Positions 1 to 9,307 of a stretch of DNA of 64,000 nucleotides are shown here, piece after piece. Numbering within the stretch: the first letter of the stretch is position 1; every line of letters starts with the position of its first letter. The DNA is from Planctomycetes bacterium syqfu (lineage in GTDB: Bacteria > Planctomycetota > Phycisphaerae > Phycisphaerales > Phycisphaeraceae), in contig CP087563.1 of assembly GCA_020974905.1 (NCBI GenBank), positions 868,001 through 932,000 of the forward strand, given 5' to 3'. Under the pieces are notes generated by a model. The model ran no database searches, was not told where the DNA came from, and saw only the letters and a program-made list of their open reading frames with translations. The position numbers were made by a program, and so were the translations under genes.

Positions 1-498
1 GGCATGGTGGTGCATACCGAGAACGAACAGATCAAGGCCTATCGCAAGAGTATCCTTGAACTGCTTTTCTCCGAACGTAATCACATTTGCAGTGTCTGCG
101 TGAGTAACGGTGCATGCGAACTCCAGGCGTTGGCTCAGAAGTGTGGTATGGATCACGTGTCTCTGCCCTACCGCTTCCCGAGCTACGAAGTGGACTCTTC
201 ACATAATCTCTTCCGCAATGACCACAATCGCTGCGTGCTCTGCACACGGTGTATTCGCGTCTGTGATGAGATCGAAGGTGCCCACGTCTGGGACCTTGCT
301 GACCGCGGTATCAATGCACATGTCATCTCCGATCTGAACGCCCCATGGGGTGATTCGGAAACGTGCACCAACTGCGGCAAGTGCGTGCAGGTCTGCCCGA
401 CCGGTGCGCTGGTTCAAAAGGGTACGGCCGTCGCTGAAATGCACAAACGCCGCGCCTTCCTGCCTTATCTCAATGCCATGAGAGGAAACCACGGATGA
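1..498 (+). CDS. hoxU: NAD-reducing hydrogenase diaphorase subunit HoxU (5' end outside window)
   Basis: Iron-sulfur electron-transfer subunit that links the NiFe module to the NAD-reducing module of a cytoplasmic bidirectional hydrogenase. The reading frame is open to base 1, so the N-terminal [2Fe-2S] domain (family length about 235-240 aa) lies upstream. Counting from the first visible Met, a NuoG-type cluster signature (H27, C29, C32, C38) is followed by two ferredoxin-like 4Fe-4S motifs, C77/C80/C83/C87 and C121/C124/C127/C131. The stop overlaps the hoxY start in an ATGA. Order and overlap with hoxY and hoxH support HoxU over NuoG or a formate dehydrogenase subunit. Confidence 0.9.
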   Translation, partial: GMVVHTENEQIKAYRKSILELLFSERNHICSVCVSNGACELQALAQKCGMDHVSLPYRFPSYEVDSSHNLFRNDHNRCVLCTRCIRVCDEIEGAHVWDLADRGINAHVISDLNAPWGDSETCTNCGKCVQVCPTGALVQKGTAVAEMHKRRAFLPYLNAMRGNHG

Positions 499-1040
499 GT
501 GATACAGCTACAAAAATAAAAGTTGCGACCATCTGGATCGACGGCTGCTCCGGCTGCCACATGTCCTTCCTGGATATCGACGAACGCATATTGGAATTGG
601 CACCGCATATCGACATGGTCTACGGCCCGTTGGTCGATCTCAAGGAGATCCCCGAAGGGTTGGATCTGGTCATCGTCGAAGGCGCCGTCGCCAACGACGC
701 GGACCTGCATCATGTGCTTGAACTGCGTAAGAAGTCCAAGTTCATGATCGCGCTGGGCGACTGTGCAGTGAGTGGCAATGTGCCTTCGATGCGTAACCCG
801 ATCGGTCAGAAAGACTGCTTCGAGCGGGCCTACTTCGAAAACGCGGACACCGGTCAGCAGATACCGACCAATGGCGTGCCTGCACTTTTGAAGAACGCGA
901 TCCCGGTGCATCAGGCTGTGAAGGTCGACCTGTTCATTCAGGGCTGCCCACCACCGGCCGACGCCATTTTCTTTGTGTTGTCCGAGCTTGTTGCCGGACG
1001 TGTCCCCGATCCTACGAAAGTCACGCGATTTGGTGCCTGA
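495..1040 (+). CDS. hoxY: NAD-reducing hydrogenase small subunit HoxY
   Basis: Small subunit of a group 3d [NiFe] hydrogenase; it carries the proximal 4Fe-4S cluster that takes electrons from the NiFe site in HoxH. The four expected cysteines are present: C18 and C21 in GCSGCHMS, C90 in [10 protein letters not shown], and C151 in GCPPPAD. At 181 aa it has the short HoxY length and no Tat signal, so it is cytoplasmic. It starts inside the hoxU stop (ATGA, translational coupling) and ends 27 bp before hoxH. Family call is firm. Confidence 0.93.
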   Translation: MSDTATKIKVATIWIDGCSGCHMSFLDIDERILELAPHIDMVYGPLVDLKEIPEGLDLVIVEGAVANDADLHHVLELRKKSKFMIALGDCAVSGNVPSMRNPIGQKDCFERAYFENADTGQQIPTNGVPALLKNAIPVHQAVKVDLFIQGCPPPADAIFFVLSELVAGRVPDPTKVTRFGA

Positions 1041-1067
1041 TCACCAAACGCCTGTTGGAGAAATCAC

Positions 1068-2498
1068 GTGTCCAGAACAATTGAAATTGATCCAGTGACG
1101 CGCATCGAGGGCCACGCCCGGATCACCATCAAACTTGATGATGGTGGCAATGTCGATGACGCGTTATTCCACGTCACCCAGTTCCGCGGGTTTGAAAAGT
1201 TTTGCGAAGGCCGCCCGTTCCCGGAAATGCCTTCGCTGACCGCTCGTACCTGCGGCATTTGTCCTGTCAGTCACCTGATGGCGTCGAGCAAAGCCTGCGA
1301 CAAAATCATGGCTGTGGACATCCCCCCTGTTGCCAAGAAGCTCCGCCGGATCATGAACTTTGCGCAGTTGACACAGTCACATGCGTTAAGCTTCTTCCAT
1401 CTGTCGAGCCCGGACATGCTGCTGGGTTGGGATTGTGATCCTGCCAAGCGCAACGTCTTTGGCGTGATCGTTGAATTTCCCGATCTTGCCAAGATGGGGA
1501 TTCGCCTGCGTCAGATTGGTCAAAGCATCATTGCCATCCTGGGGAACAAGCGTGTTCACCCTGCATGGATGGTGCCCGGCGGTGTCAATGCACCTTTGAC
1601 CGAAGAAAAACGCAGCCAGATTCTGCCCATGGCTGAAGAAGCTTTGGAGTTGGCGCTTAAGACCTTTGAATGGTACAAAGGCCAGACGAGCAACTTTGCA
1701 GAGGAAATTGAGCACTTTGCCAACTTCCCATCCATGTACATGGGCCTGGTCACCGAAGATGGTGAACTTGAACATTATGATGGTTTTCTGCGGGTGATCG
1801 ATCATGCGGGCAAAATTCTGCATGACAAAGTGCCGACCGACAACTACAAGGACATCGTCGGTGAAGCGGTTGAGGACTTCAGCTACATGAAGTTCCCCTA
1901 CTACAAACCCATGGGCTATCCCCAGGGCATGTATCGTGTGGGGCCGCTGGCTCGTTTAAATGTCTGTGACAAGTGCGGCACACCCAAGGCAGATGCTGCG
2001 TTGGCTGAGTTCCGTGCCCTGCAGAATAACTCCGGCCCGGTCACTTCCAGCTTCCATTACCACTATGCACGCTTGATCGAAATCATCTTCGCACTTGAGA
2101 AGATGCTCGAACTGCTTCGTCATGATGACATCCTTTCCGATCACGTCCGCGCACGTGCTCGGGGTAACCGTAGCCGTGGTATCGGCATTGCCGAAGCCCC
2201 GCGTGGCACGCTCATTCATGACTATGAAGTCGACGAACATTGTCAGATGACCAAGGCCAATCTCATTATTGCCACCGGTCATAACAACCTGGCAATGAAC
2301 GCTGGCGTCAAGCAGGTTGCCCAGCATTGGATCAAGGATGGCAAGATCGAAGAGCACATGCTCAACCGCGTCGAAGCCGTCATCCGTTGCTATGACCCTT
2401 GCCTCAGCTGCGCCACGCATGCCATGGGCAAGATGCCGCTGCATATCCAACTCACCGATGCTTCAGGCAAGGTGATTGACGAAATGACACGCGGATAA
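1068..2498 (+). CDS. hoxH: NAD-reducing hydrogenase large subunit HoxH
   Basis: Catalytic subunit holding the NiFe centre that splits or makes H2. The N-terminal ligand motif [10 protein letters not shown] supplies C62 and C65, and the C-terminal motif DPCLSCATH supplies C445 and C448. A further 25 residues follow H451; by family precedent this tail is cut after the His by the maturation protease once Ni is inserted, and a protease gene lies just downstream. The GTG start at 1068 is chosen because a GGAG sits at 1057-1060. Length 476 aa is normal for HoxH. Confidence 0.95.
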   Translation: MSRTIEIDPVTRIEGHARITIKLDDGGNVDDALFHVTQFRGFEKFCEGRPFPEMPSLTARTCGICPVSHLMASSKACDKIMAVDIPPVAKKLRRIMNFAQLTQSHALSFFHLSSPDMLLGWDCDPAKRNVFGVIVEFPDLAKMGIRLRQIGQSIIAILGNKRVHPAWMVPGGVNAPLTEEKRSQILPMAEEALELALKTFEWYKGQTSNFAEEIEHFANFPSMYMGLVTEDGELEHYDGFLRVIDHAGKILHDKVPTDNYKDIVGEAVEDFSYMKFPYYKPMGYPQGMYRVGPLARLNVCDKCGTPKADAALAEFRALQNNSGPVTSSFHYHYARLIEIIFALEKMLELLRHDDILSDHVRARARGNRSRGIGIAEAPRGTLIHDYEVDEHCQMTKANLIIATGHNNLAMNAGVKQVAQHWIKDGKIEEHMLNRVEAVIRCYDPCLSCATHAMGKMPLHIQLTDASGKVIDEMTRG

Positions 2499-2529
2499 TT
2501 TTGTAATGTCACCGGGGTATCGTGATATA

Positions 2530-2563
2530 GGGGTGTCAGGCAAGCAATCAAGCCTGGCACCCC
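2530..2563 (+). other. Stem-loop between hoxH and hoxW
   Basis: A 12-bp arm at 2530-2541 pairs with 2552-2563 (one G-U pair) around a 10-nt loop. No T-run follows, so it is more likely an mRNA-stabilising or attenuating hairpin inside the hydrogenase operon than a full terminator. Function is inferred. Confidence 0.45.
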
Positions 2564-2614
2564 GAACACGATGAATCAACTTTGTAACACGGTCCATTTG
2601 AAAGTTGTGCCAAA

Positions 2615-3091
2615 ATGAAACGTGCCTTGATTATTGGATTCGGCTCTGAGATTCGTGGGGACGATGCCTTCGGGCCTCAGATCGCATATCAACTTGAAGA
2701 TCTGGTTCATCCCGCCATTCAGGTGGAAACCTGCCAGGGATTAACGCCGGACATTGCCTTGACGATGTCTGAGATGGATCTCGTGATTTTTATCGACTGT
2801 GCCGTCGGGCATGAACCGGGTGTGATCAATCACAAAGAGATTCACACCAGCGATGACAAGTCGCTATCGATGGTTCATTTTCTGAGTCCTGAATCCCTGA
2901 TGACCTGGTGCGGTTCACTGTATGGCAAGTTGCCCGAAGCTCACGTTTTCACGGTCACCGGCAAGTGCTACGAGATCAGTGACAATCTCACCGAACCCGT
3001 CCAACAAGCCGTCCCACGTGTGATTGAACAGGTCCTGAACCTGCTGGATGAACACGGACTTTCAAAGCAGGAGGTATTGAGCCATGCATGA
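2615..3091 (+). CDS. hoxW: Hydrogenase maturation protease (HoxW/HycI family)
   Basis: Endopeptidase that removes the C-terminal tail of the large subunit after Ni insertion. The N-terminal GFGSEIRGDDAFG matches the family's nickel-sensing motif; likely metal ligands are D16 or D17, D61 (in FIDCAVG) and H88. Length 158 aa is typical. HoxH, its probable substrate, lies 116 bp upstream and still carries the tail in its coding sequence. The stop overlaps the hypA start by 8 bp, so the two are translationally coupled. The symbol follows its genomic context; sequence alone gives the protease family. Confidence 0.9.
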   Translation: MKRALIIGFGSEIRGDDAFGPQIAYQLEDLVHPAIQVETCQGLTPDIALTMSEMDLVIFIDCAVGHEPGVINHKEIHTSDDKSLSMVHFLSPESLMTWCGSLYGKLPEAHVFTVTGKCYEISDNLTEPVQQAVPRVIEQVLNLLDEHGLSKQEVLSHA

Positions 3092-3437
3092 GTTTTCGCT
3101 GGCAACATCATTGCTTGATCTCGTCCGTGCCAATTGTCCTGACGATGAAGTCCTTGAAAGCATCACCATTGAAGCTGGCCCGATGCGTGGGATTGAACCG
3201 CAGGCCATGCAATGGGCATGGGAAGCAGCCACCAATGACACGGACCTGCATGGCGTGAAATTTGAACTCATCCAGCAACCCTGGACGCTGCACTGCCCGG
3301 ACTGCCAAACCACGTTCGAAGCAGACGACATGTTCACTGACTGTGACTGCGGCTGTTCACGCACATCGCCAGTCGATTGTGATAATTTAAGACTCGTTCG
3401 ACTGACTGTAAAAGATCATGCCAACGAATTGGTCTGA
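3084..3437 (+). CDS. hypA: Hydrogenase nickel incorporation protein HypA
   Basis: Nickel metallochaperone that works with HypB. It begins MHEFSLA, with the Ni-binding N-terminal Met-His-Glu intact. The zinc site has C71 and C74 (CPDC), then a crowded second half with C87, C89 and C91 instead of the usual CxxC pair, so the exact zinc ligands are uncertain. Length 117 aa is normal. It overlaps hoxW by 8 bp and precedes hypB by 53 bp. Confidence 0.92.
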   Translation: MHEFSLATSLLDLVRANCPDDEVLESITIEAGPMRGIEPQAMQWAWEAATNDTDLHGVKFELIQQPWTLHCPDCQTTFEADDMFTDCDCGCSRTSPVDCDNLRLVRLTVKDHANELV

Positions 3438-3490
3438 TCGATATACAATCAAACAATCAACTTAGTCCATCATTCGTAAAGGTCCCCGCC

Positions 3491-4135
3491 ATGGATATTC
3501 CTGTTGTCGAAAACGTTCTGAAACTCAACGATGAAGTCGCCTCGATCAACCGCAAGACACTCACCCAAGCTGGTGTCTACACCGTGGACCTGATCGGCTC
3601 ACCGGGGAGTGGCAAGACTTCCCTGCTCGAAGCGACCTTCAAACAAATTGGCCAAAAAGCACGCATCGGTGTTCTCGTCGGTGATCTGACCACCGCCCGC
3701 GATGCCACGCGCATCTCAAAATGGTGTCCTGACGTCGTGCAGATCAACACCGGCAAAGGTTGTCATCTCGATGCCAACCAGGTTCGCCAGGGACTCGACC
3801 GTCTCAAGCTTGAAGAACTCGACATTCTTGTCATCGAAAACGTGGGCAATCTCATCTGCCCGGTCGGTTTTGACCTTGGGCAGAATTCCAAGGTTGGCTT
3901 GTTCAGTATTGCTGAAGGCGACGACAAACCAGCCAAGCATCCGTATATCGTTCAAGAAGCTGAGCTCTTATTGCTCAACAAGATGGACCTGTTACCCCAC
4001 GTCACCTTCGACATGGACATCTTCAAGGAAGATATCACCCGCATTAATCCCACAGTTAAGTTGCTGGAAGTCTGCGCCACCAACGGCTGGATCAACGAAT
4101 GGTGTGACTGGTTGTTGGCAAAGGCGGGGAAGTAA
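3491..4135 (+). CDS. hypB: Hydrogenase nickel incorporation GTPase HypB
   Basis: SIMIBI-class GTPase that drives nickel delivery to the large subunit. The P-loop GSPGSGKT spans residues 36-43, the C91-H92 pair in GKGCHLDA is the conserved dimer-interface metal site, and NKMDLLP is the guanine-specificity motif. There is no histidine-rich nickel-storage tail at the N-terminus, and the leader CxxCGC-type high-affinity site is absent, so this is the short 214-aa form. It ends the hydrogenase gene run; hypC, hypD, hypE and hypF are not in the window. Confidence 0.93.
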   Translation: MDIPVVENVLKLNDEVASINRKTLTQAGVYTVDLIGSPGSGKTSLLEATFKQIGQKARIGVLVGDLTTARDATRISKWCPDVVQINTGKGCHLDANQVRQGLDRLKLEELDILVIENVGNLICPVGFDLGQNSKVGLFSIAEGDDKPAKHPYIVQEAELLLLNKMDLLPHVTFDMDIFKEDITRINPTVKLLEVCATNGWINEWCDWLLAKAGK

Positions 4136-4167
4136 GTTCCCACCATATTCATTCGACACACATATAT

Positions 4168-4249
4168 ATGAGCACCGGATGCCAATCCAGTGCAGGTTAG
4201 CGTGATTAACTAACACTACGCCTGTACCAGATTCACATTGGGTGCTCAT
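4168..4249. repeat. 82-bp imperfect palindrome, GAGCACC family, copy 1
   Basis: Begins ATGAGCACCGGATG and ends GGTGCTCAT, so the ends are inverted copies of each other; the arms have diverged toward the centre. The same ends and the same 82-bp length recur at 46594-46675, and a shorter version at 55267-55344. It lies just downstream of hypB. Confidence 0.7.
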
Positions 4250-4322
4250 CGTCATACCCGCGTCGTCGGACGTGATAAAAGTAAACTTAGGCTCAATTAG
4301 TCATCCATGATAAAATTACTCC

Positions 4323-4781
4323 ATGCAAGACTCCGGGATCAAGTGCATCAAATGCGGCTATGACATGCGGATGTTGGATAAATCTCAATGTCCGGAATGT
4401 GGTTGGAAATTCAGACTCGATGAATACCAACAATTTCAAAGACGTGTACGTTATGCGTTGATCGATTGGTCAGTCTGTGTCGTAACATCACTTGCTGCAA
4501 TCATGAAGGTTTACCATGACTTTCATACAACGTTCCATCGATACTACACCAATAGTTTCTGTGGGTTAGCATATATCGTAAAACCACCTTACCCTCGCGT
4601 TTTACGCCCAATGTTTGACAATGAATGGATATGGATAAGCTGCTGCATCGCAGGTGTTGGGATTTGTCATATTCGCAATCGAATCTGGACCAAAATTTGT
4701 CGTGACATTGTGTTGATCTGTCTGGTGATCTGGTCAATATTTTATCTTTACGAAGAATTAGCCCCTCCACCAGCACTTTGA
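4323..4781 (+). CDS. Zinc-ribbon membrane protein, function unknown
   Basis: The 152-aa product opens with a zinc ribbon, CIKCGYDMRMLDKSQCPECG (C8, C11, C23, C26), then has hydrophobic segments near residues 45-65, 105-120 and 125-145. Small proteins with this CxxCGYDxR knuckle joined to membrane helices are common in planctomycete genomes and have no known role. A possible -10 (TAAAAT) lies about 10 bp before the ATG, so the mRNA leader may be very short. It stands alone between the hydrogenase genes and a ZIP transporter. Confidence 0.7.
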   Translation: MQDSGIKCIKCGYDMRMLDKSQCPECGWKFRLDEYQQFQRRVRYALIDWSVCVVTSLAAIMKVYHDFHTTFHRYYTNSFCGLAYIVKPPYPRVLRPMFDNEWIWISCCIAGVGICHIRNRIWTKICRDIVLICLVIWSIFYLYEELAPPPAL

Positions 4782-4864
4782 CCAAGATTGAGACACACGA
4801 TCATTTCCGATTCTTGGCCTAAAATCACTCATTGCAATTCATTCTCTGTGTATCATGTCGCACG

Positions 4865-5713
4865 ATGTTTGATATAAGTTCCATTTTGACACTGGCACAA
4901 GCTGACGCTGAGGCGGTTGCACAACAGCAACTTCTCTGGAACGTCATCATTGCAGGCGTGGCGTCGGCGTTGGCAACTGGGCTTGGTGCGATCCCGTTCA
5001 TCTTCATGAAGGATAACACCTCACCCAAGTGGCAAGGCTTCTGCTCTGGTGCGGCGGGTGGCATGATGATCGGCGCCTCCGTCTTCAGCCTCATTCACGA
5101 AGGTCAACAGATCAACTCGCAGACCACCGTCGCCGGACTACTGGCGGGGATGGTCTTCCTCTGGCTGGCTGCCAAGTTTCTGCATGACCATCATCACGAT
5201 CATGACCATGATGACGACCACGATCACGAGCATGAGCACAATCATGTTCAGCAACTCCGTGAAAACAAGCTTTCGCCCCAGAGTCTGCTGGTCTTGCTGA
5301 CCATGTTTGTCCACAGTGGTGCAGAAGGCATTGCCATCGGTGTCGGGTTTGCGACCGGGCAGATTGAATTGGGGATTCTGGTTGCATTGGTCATCAGCGT
5401 ACACAACATTCCAGAGGGCATTGCGATTTCCCTACCAATGCGATCTCAGGGAATCAGTGTCTGGAAGTGTGCCTGGTGGAGTGTGTTCTCGTCTCTGCCT
5501 CAGCCTATTGTTGCGATCCCCGCGTTTTTACTGGTGCATCACTTCCAATATCTGGTTGCCCCGAGTATGGGCTTTGCAGCAGGTGCGATGCTGTACCTGG
5601 TGGTCGCGGAGCTTTTGCCTGAGAGTTACGAGCGTTGCACCAAGCATCAAACTGCGTGGTCGGTCATGGCAGGTTTGTTGGGCATGCTGATATTCGTCAT
5701 GCTTGTGGATTGA
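4865..5713 (+). CDS. ZIP family divalent metal transporter
   Basis: Inner-membrane importer of zinc or iron type. From the chosen ATG the product is 282 aa. A His/Asp-rich cytoplasmic loop (about residues 107-127) lies between helices 3 and 4. The metal-path motifs of helices 4 and 5 are intact: HSGAEGIAIG from residue 150 and HNIPEGIAIS from residue 180. A TTG at 4832 would add 11 residues; ATG 4865 is preferred because the extra residues are not membrane-like. Metal specificity cannot be read from sequence. Confidence 0.88.
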   Translation: MFDISSILTLAQADAEAVAQQQLLWNVIIAGVASALATGLGAIPFIFMKDNTSPKWQGFCSGAAGGMMIGASVFSLIHEGQQINSQTTVAGLLAGMVFLWLAAKFLHDHHHDHDHDDDHDHEHEHNHVQQLRENKLSPQSLLVLLTMFVHSGAEGIAIGVGFATGQIELGILVALVISVHNIPEGIAISLPMRSQGISVWKCAWWSVFSSLPQPIVAIPAFLLVHHFQYLVAPSMGFAAGAMLYLVVAELLPESYERCTKHQTAWSVMAGLLGMLIFVMLVD

Positions 5714-5787
5714 CCCCCCGAAAATTCCCCGGAAGCCCCCGGAAGTTCACCCGGAAGTTTCTCTTGAATTACAGTATCATCTCTGTC

Positions 5788-6663
5788 ATGAATCAACGAG
5801 TCACAGAGACACCGCGCATCAAATCCGTCTTTGTTTTATTCTGTCTGATGTTGCTGCTAACCGGCTGCCAAACCAAGATGGCTGCACGTCAGGCCCAGCA
5901 CGACCTCAAAACGTTAGCCGAAACTTCCGAGCCGATTTTTGAACACGACCATGTCGCCCTGCTTCACTGTGGCAACTTGGCGGATCATCAAAAAATCAAA
6001 GACGCGATCACCCAAACCCAACGTGCAGTCGACATGTGGTTCGGTGACACCCCACGCCAATATACTTCACGCTTGTTGATTTTCTCTCCCGATGAGCCCC
6101 TGGGTAAACGCCTTGTCAATGAGATGCGTTCGACATCGCATGTCGCAGGCAACACCGAAGCGCGCACCCATACCATTCTCATCTCCGGCTACCCGTCTCA
6201 GGATTCGTTCTGGACGACACTGCGACATGAACTGACACATGATGCCATGCTCCGACATTACGACAACCCGGACCTGCTGCCCCCATTCTGGATCACCGAA
6301 GGCATGGCAGCGGTCTTTGAAGTCCCCGCCTTTGCAGACGGCAAGCCGGACATCAATCCAGGTCGTTTAACTCGGCTGAAAAAAATCTGTGATGAAAACA
6401 AGTTTGATTTTGACCCGCTCATCACGCGTCGTTCAAACACGCGATCGAGTGCGGATGACTATGCTCAAGCCTGGGGACTGACTTTCTTTTTGATGCGACA
6501 AAACTCAGCGGGGATGCGTCACTATCTTGCATCATCCCAAACGCAATCAGCAGATCAAAGCGAGCATGACAAACTTTTTAACAGCTCATTTGCCCGTGAA
6601 TCATCACGTGAAAACTTATTCAAACAATTAAAGCGTTGGTGTGAGTTGCAAAACATGCCTTAG
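5788..6663 (+). CDS. Lipoprotein zinc metallopeptidase (HExxH, peptidase MA-like)
   Basis: Predicted lipoprotein of 291 aa. Residues 12-27 form a signal with lipobox LLTGC (C27). The active-site motif HELTH supplies H147, E148 and H151, and E171 in WITEGMAAVFE is a good third zinc ligand, the usual gluzincin arrangement. The long open frame upstream of ATG 5788 is rejected because it overlaps the ZIP gene and would bury the signal peptide. Substrate unknown; probably acts on the outer face of a membrane. Confidence 0.75.
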   Translation: MNQRVTETPRIKSVFVLFCLMLLLTGCQTKMAARQAQHDLKTLAETSEPIFEHDHVALLHCGNLADHQKIKDAITQTQRAVDMWFGDTPRQYTSRLLIFSPDEPLGKRLVNEMRSTSHVAGNTEARTHTILISGYPSQDSFWTTLRHELTHDAMLRHYDNPDLLPPFWITEGMAAVFEVPAFADGKPDINPGRLTRLKKICDENKFDFDPLITRRSNTRSSADDYAQAWGLTFFLMRQNSAGMRHYLASSQTQSADQSEHDKLFNSSFARESSRENLFKQLKRWCELQNMP

Positions 6664-6699
6664 CGCGCTGTAACTCATTCGGGCATTTCTCAAATCCAA

Positions 6700-6718
6700 C
6701 CGAGTCAAAATGACTCGG
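6700..6718. terminator. Hairpin between convergent genes
   Basis: An 8-bp perfect stem (CCGAGTCA / TGACTCGG) with a 3-nt loop lies between the metallopeptidase end (6663) and the minus-strand beta-helix gene end (6786). T-runs on either side are weak, so termination strength is uncertain. Confidence 0.5.
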
Positions 6719-6785
6719 CTATATTCCCAACACATGGTCATCTTGATTGGAATACACACATACCCAATTATTGCCATGCATATCT

Positions 6786-8471
6786 TTATTCCAATGTCTC
6801 CACGTTGAGTACACTTGAATTATCAATTTGAATGGGCGTCTGAACATTCTCAAACGTATTGTTCTTGAGAATGACCTGCTTGGTGCAATAGAAATTAATC
6901 CCCAAGGGTGCGTCTTTGAACGTACAGTCTTCAACGCGGATCCGTCCCATCTGTGGCAGGTTACTACCCCATGTGCGCGCAGCCAACATACCATAGGCTT
7001 CATTGCGCTTGACCCAACCACTGTCGATAAATGTGGTATTGCGAACCGTGACATCCTGCGGGAACATGCCTTCGCCTTCATTGATGGCAGCACCGATCAT
7101 CAATGCAGGATACATGATGTTGTCATACGTGCAGTTCTCAATGAGGGCATGTGAGTTACGCAAAATCCCCGCACAACCGGCAATGTGTTTGAAGGTACAA
7201 TTGTTAAGTTGGTAATGCGCGATATCCCAATCCCATACGGTGATCAACGTGTCTTTTGCGGTAAATGCAGGAACAGGCGATTGGAGTGTCAAAGAGAATA
7301 GCGTCTGCTTGCCATCCGGTTTGACCTGGCAGGATTGAACGGTCGCATCGACGGATTGCGTACCATCCCACAAGGTGACTTTGCTCCCCGCCTTGATGTT
7401 CCATGGCGTTGAATAGCGTTTGACACAAAGCAACTTATTCTCGGATTGTTTTTCGAGGACGGTGAGAAACGAGCCATGTACATTCTGCCCATCCCAGCGG
7501 ACACCTTCGATGTACATATCGTTGATCACGACCTTGCCGGTACAGGCATAGAGTTTCCATCCATCACGCGGACTCACTGCAAGCTGGTTGTTCTCCGAGC
7601 GAATGACGATGCGATCCGCTGTGATGTTGTTACATCGCTGCGTACACATCGCAAAGCCTGCAGCGTTCACCGTCCAGAGATTGGATAGCGTCAGATCATG
7701 ACTGTTGTGAATCAGAAGTTGATATCCCCAGAACCCGTTATGCCAGGACAAACCATCGCCGACCTGGACCTGTGAAGCGATTTTATCTGACGGCAGAAGC
7801 ATCAACCGGTCTTCATCTGCACCAACAGTTTTCCAGGTCAATGCATCCGGATCACGATTCACATCATGGCCGAATGTCAGGCTGATCTGATGCTTGAGAC
7901 GTCGGGTTTTAACGTCCCAAGCGTTCATGCAATAGGCGCCCATCCCGCTGACACGTGGCAAGCCATCAAAGATCCGAACCGTCACGCCGTTGTCATCAAG
8001 CTTGATCACCTGTCCTGCTGAGGCATACTGCGGATCGTTATCAAACAGCAGGTTTTTCAGGGTTAAACGCGGACAATGTCCAATTTCAAGTATCCGGCCG
8101 ATGCCTGTTTTGTTGACATAAAAATCATTGTTGCGAACCAGTCGGGTTGCTGGTTTCCCGTTGGCATCGACCTGGCCTTGGACCGTCAGATCACTGATCT
8201 TTGAGATGAGAAGGCCACCACGGTTGATGTCATACCGACCTGCATCAAGTTGCAGAACACGACCTCCGGTCTGCTTGAGATGTTCCACTGCTTTGAGAAT
8301 GGCAGCGGTGTCATCCTGCCCGTCATCCGGCAAGGCACCAAAGTCTTTGACATGAACGATCGACGCATCGGTTTGAGTGGTAGACATTTCAACAGCCTGA
8401 GCACAACTTACCATCACAGCCAGAGCAAGACATAGCTGGACTATTTTGAGAAAAAAACACATGGGAAACAT
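6786..8471 (-). CDS. Secreted right-handed beta-helix protein, pectate-lyase-3 type
   Basis: Exported 561-aa protein. A signal peptide covers residues 1-26; it could be cut after AQA by signal peptidase I, or the VMVSC segment could act as a lipobox. The mature N-terminus VKDFGALPDDGQDDTAAI is the start typical of pectate-lyase-superfamily beta-helices, and short NCTFKHI/NNTFENV-type coils recur to the C-terminus. Probably a polysaccharide lyase or hydrolase, substrate unknown. It is the last gene of an operon with the pseudopilin at 8502 (30-bp gap) and the LacI gene at 9308. Confidence 0.78.
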   Translation of the reverse strand: MFPMCFFLKIVQLCLALAVMVSCAQAVEMSTTQTDASIVHVKDFGALPDDGQDDTAAILKAVEHLKQTGGRVLQLDAGRYDINRGGLLISKISDLTVQGQVDANGKPATRLVRNNDFYVNKTGIGRILEIGHCPRLTLKNLLFDNDPQYASAGQVIKLDDNGVTVRIFDGLPRVSGMGAYCMNAWDVKTRRLKHQISLTFGHDVNRDPDALTWKTVGADEDRLMLLPSDKIASQVQVGDGLSWHNGFWGYQLLIHNSHDLTLSNLWTVNAAGFAMCTQRCNNITADRIVIRSENNQLAVSPRDGWKLYACTGKVVINDMYIEGVRWDGQNVHGSFLTVLEKQSENKLLCVKRYSTPWNIKAGSKVTLWDGTQSVDATVQSCQVKPDGKQTLFSLTLQSPVPAFTAKDTLITVWDWDIAHYQLNNCTFKHIAGCAGILRNSHALIENCTYDNIMYPALMIGAAINEGEGMFPQDVTVRNTTFIDSGWVKRNEAYGMLAARTWGSNLPQMGRIRVEDCTFKDAPLGINFYCTKQVILKNNTFENVQTPIQIDNSSVLNVETLE

Positions 8472-8501
8472 TCCTTGTCGGGACGACGATCCGTCAAAAG
8501 C

Positions 8502-9272
8502 TCACGGCTTATAACCACCGTACCAGAAGTCGCGCGAACGTCCGGCAACGTAGGTGACGTCGTTAATGATGTCGGACATACTGGCATAACTTTCAGGATT
8601 GGCATGACCATCGAGATAGGACACGTTGGCGGTCTTGCCGTTGCCGTGACGGTTTTCCTTGAAGAAAGGTGAACCGGACATCAAAGCGGAGACGGAAGAA
8701 CGGTATTGGAAATAGGTGCTGTTATCAGCATTGGTTTGCGTCGGACCATCGACAATCAATGCCGTACGACCGGGTGTGATGATGGAAGCGAAGCGAGCAT
8801 GCTGATAGTACTTGTTGCCAGGGACGATAAACCATCCGGGTTGGAATCGAACGTTGCACTGGTAAGGCCGAGTACTGCTACGCGTGGGTGCATCCAGTGC
8901 TGAGGGGCAACTGAGAATGGTGCCCGGCCAGGGTGCGGCGGGGAAGATATCGGTACCAACAATCATGTTGCCGGTTGTCGGATGTTTAATCGGTGTCCCC
9001 ATGTGATGCGCGAGTTTGTACTGCCAGTAATAGTAAAGACTATCGCTCGTGGATCTGGATGCAGCCAGGATGATGCTGTCATTGTTATCCGTCCCGTAAC
9101 TGAAGGACGCTGCCATGAGTCCGCGGAGATTACTCAGACATTGCAGATCGCGGGCGGACTTGCGTGCAGCCCCCAATGCCGGGAGGAGGATGGCAATGAG
9201 CAGTGAGATAATGGAAATCACCACGAGTAACTCGATAAGTGTGAAGGCGGATGTTCTGGTGTTCTTATTCAT
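8502..9272 (-). CDS. Pseudopilin-like secreted protein (H-X9-DG type)
   Basis: The 256-aa product starts [18 protein letters not shown], a class III (prepilin peptidase) signal with Ala rather than Gly at -1 and Glu at +5, then a hydrophobic helix. The C-terminal part carries [17 protein letters not shown], the H-X9-DG motif of planctomycete pseudopilin-like proteins. The ATG at 9272 is chosen because the longer frame adds 13 residues ahead of a complete signal. It lies 35 bp after the LacI gene and 30 bp before the beta-helix gene. Confidence 0.85.
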   Translation of the reverse strand: MNKNTRTSAFTLIELLVVISIISLLIAILLPALGAARKSARDLQCLSNLRGLMAASFSYGTDNNDSIILAASRSTSDSLYYYWQYKLAHHMGTPIKHPTTGNMIVGTDIFPAAPWPGTILSCPSALDAPTRSSTRPYQCNVRFQPGWFIVPGNKYYQHARFASIITPGRTALIVDGPTQTNADNSTYFQYRSSVSALMSGSPFFKENRHGNGKTANVSYLDGHANPESYASMSDIINDVTYVAGRSRDFWYGGYKP

Positions 9273-9307
9273 GATCAAACTCCGTGTTGTAAAATTCAAC
9301 GATGCAA

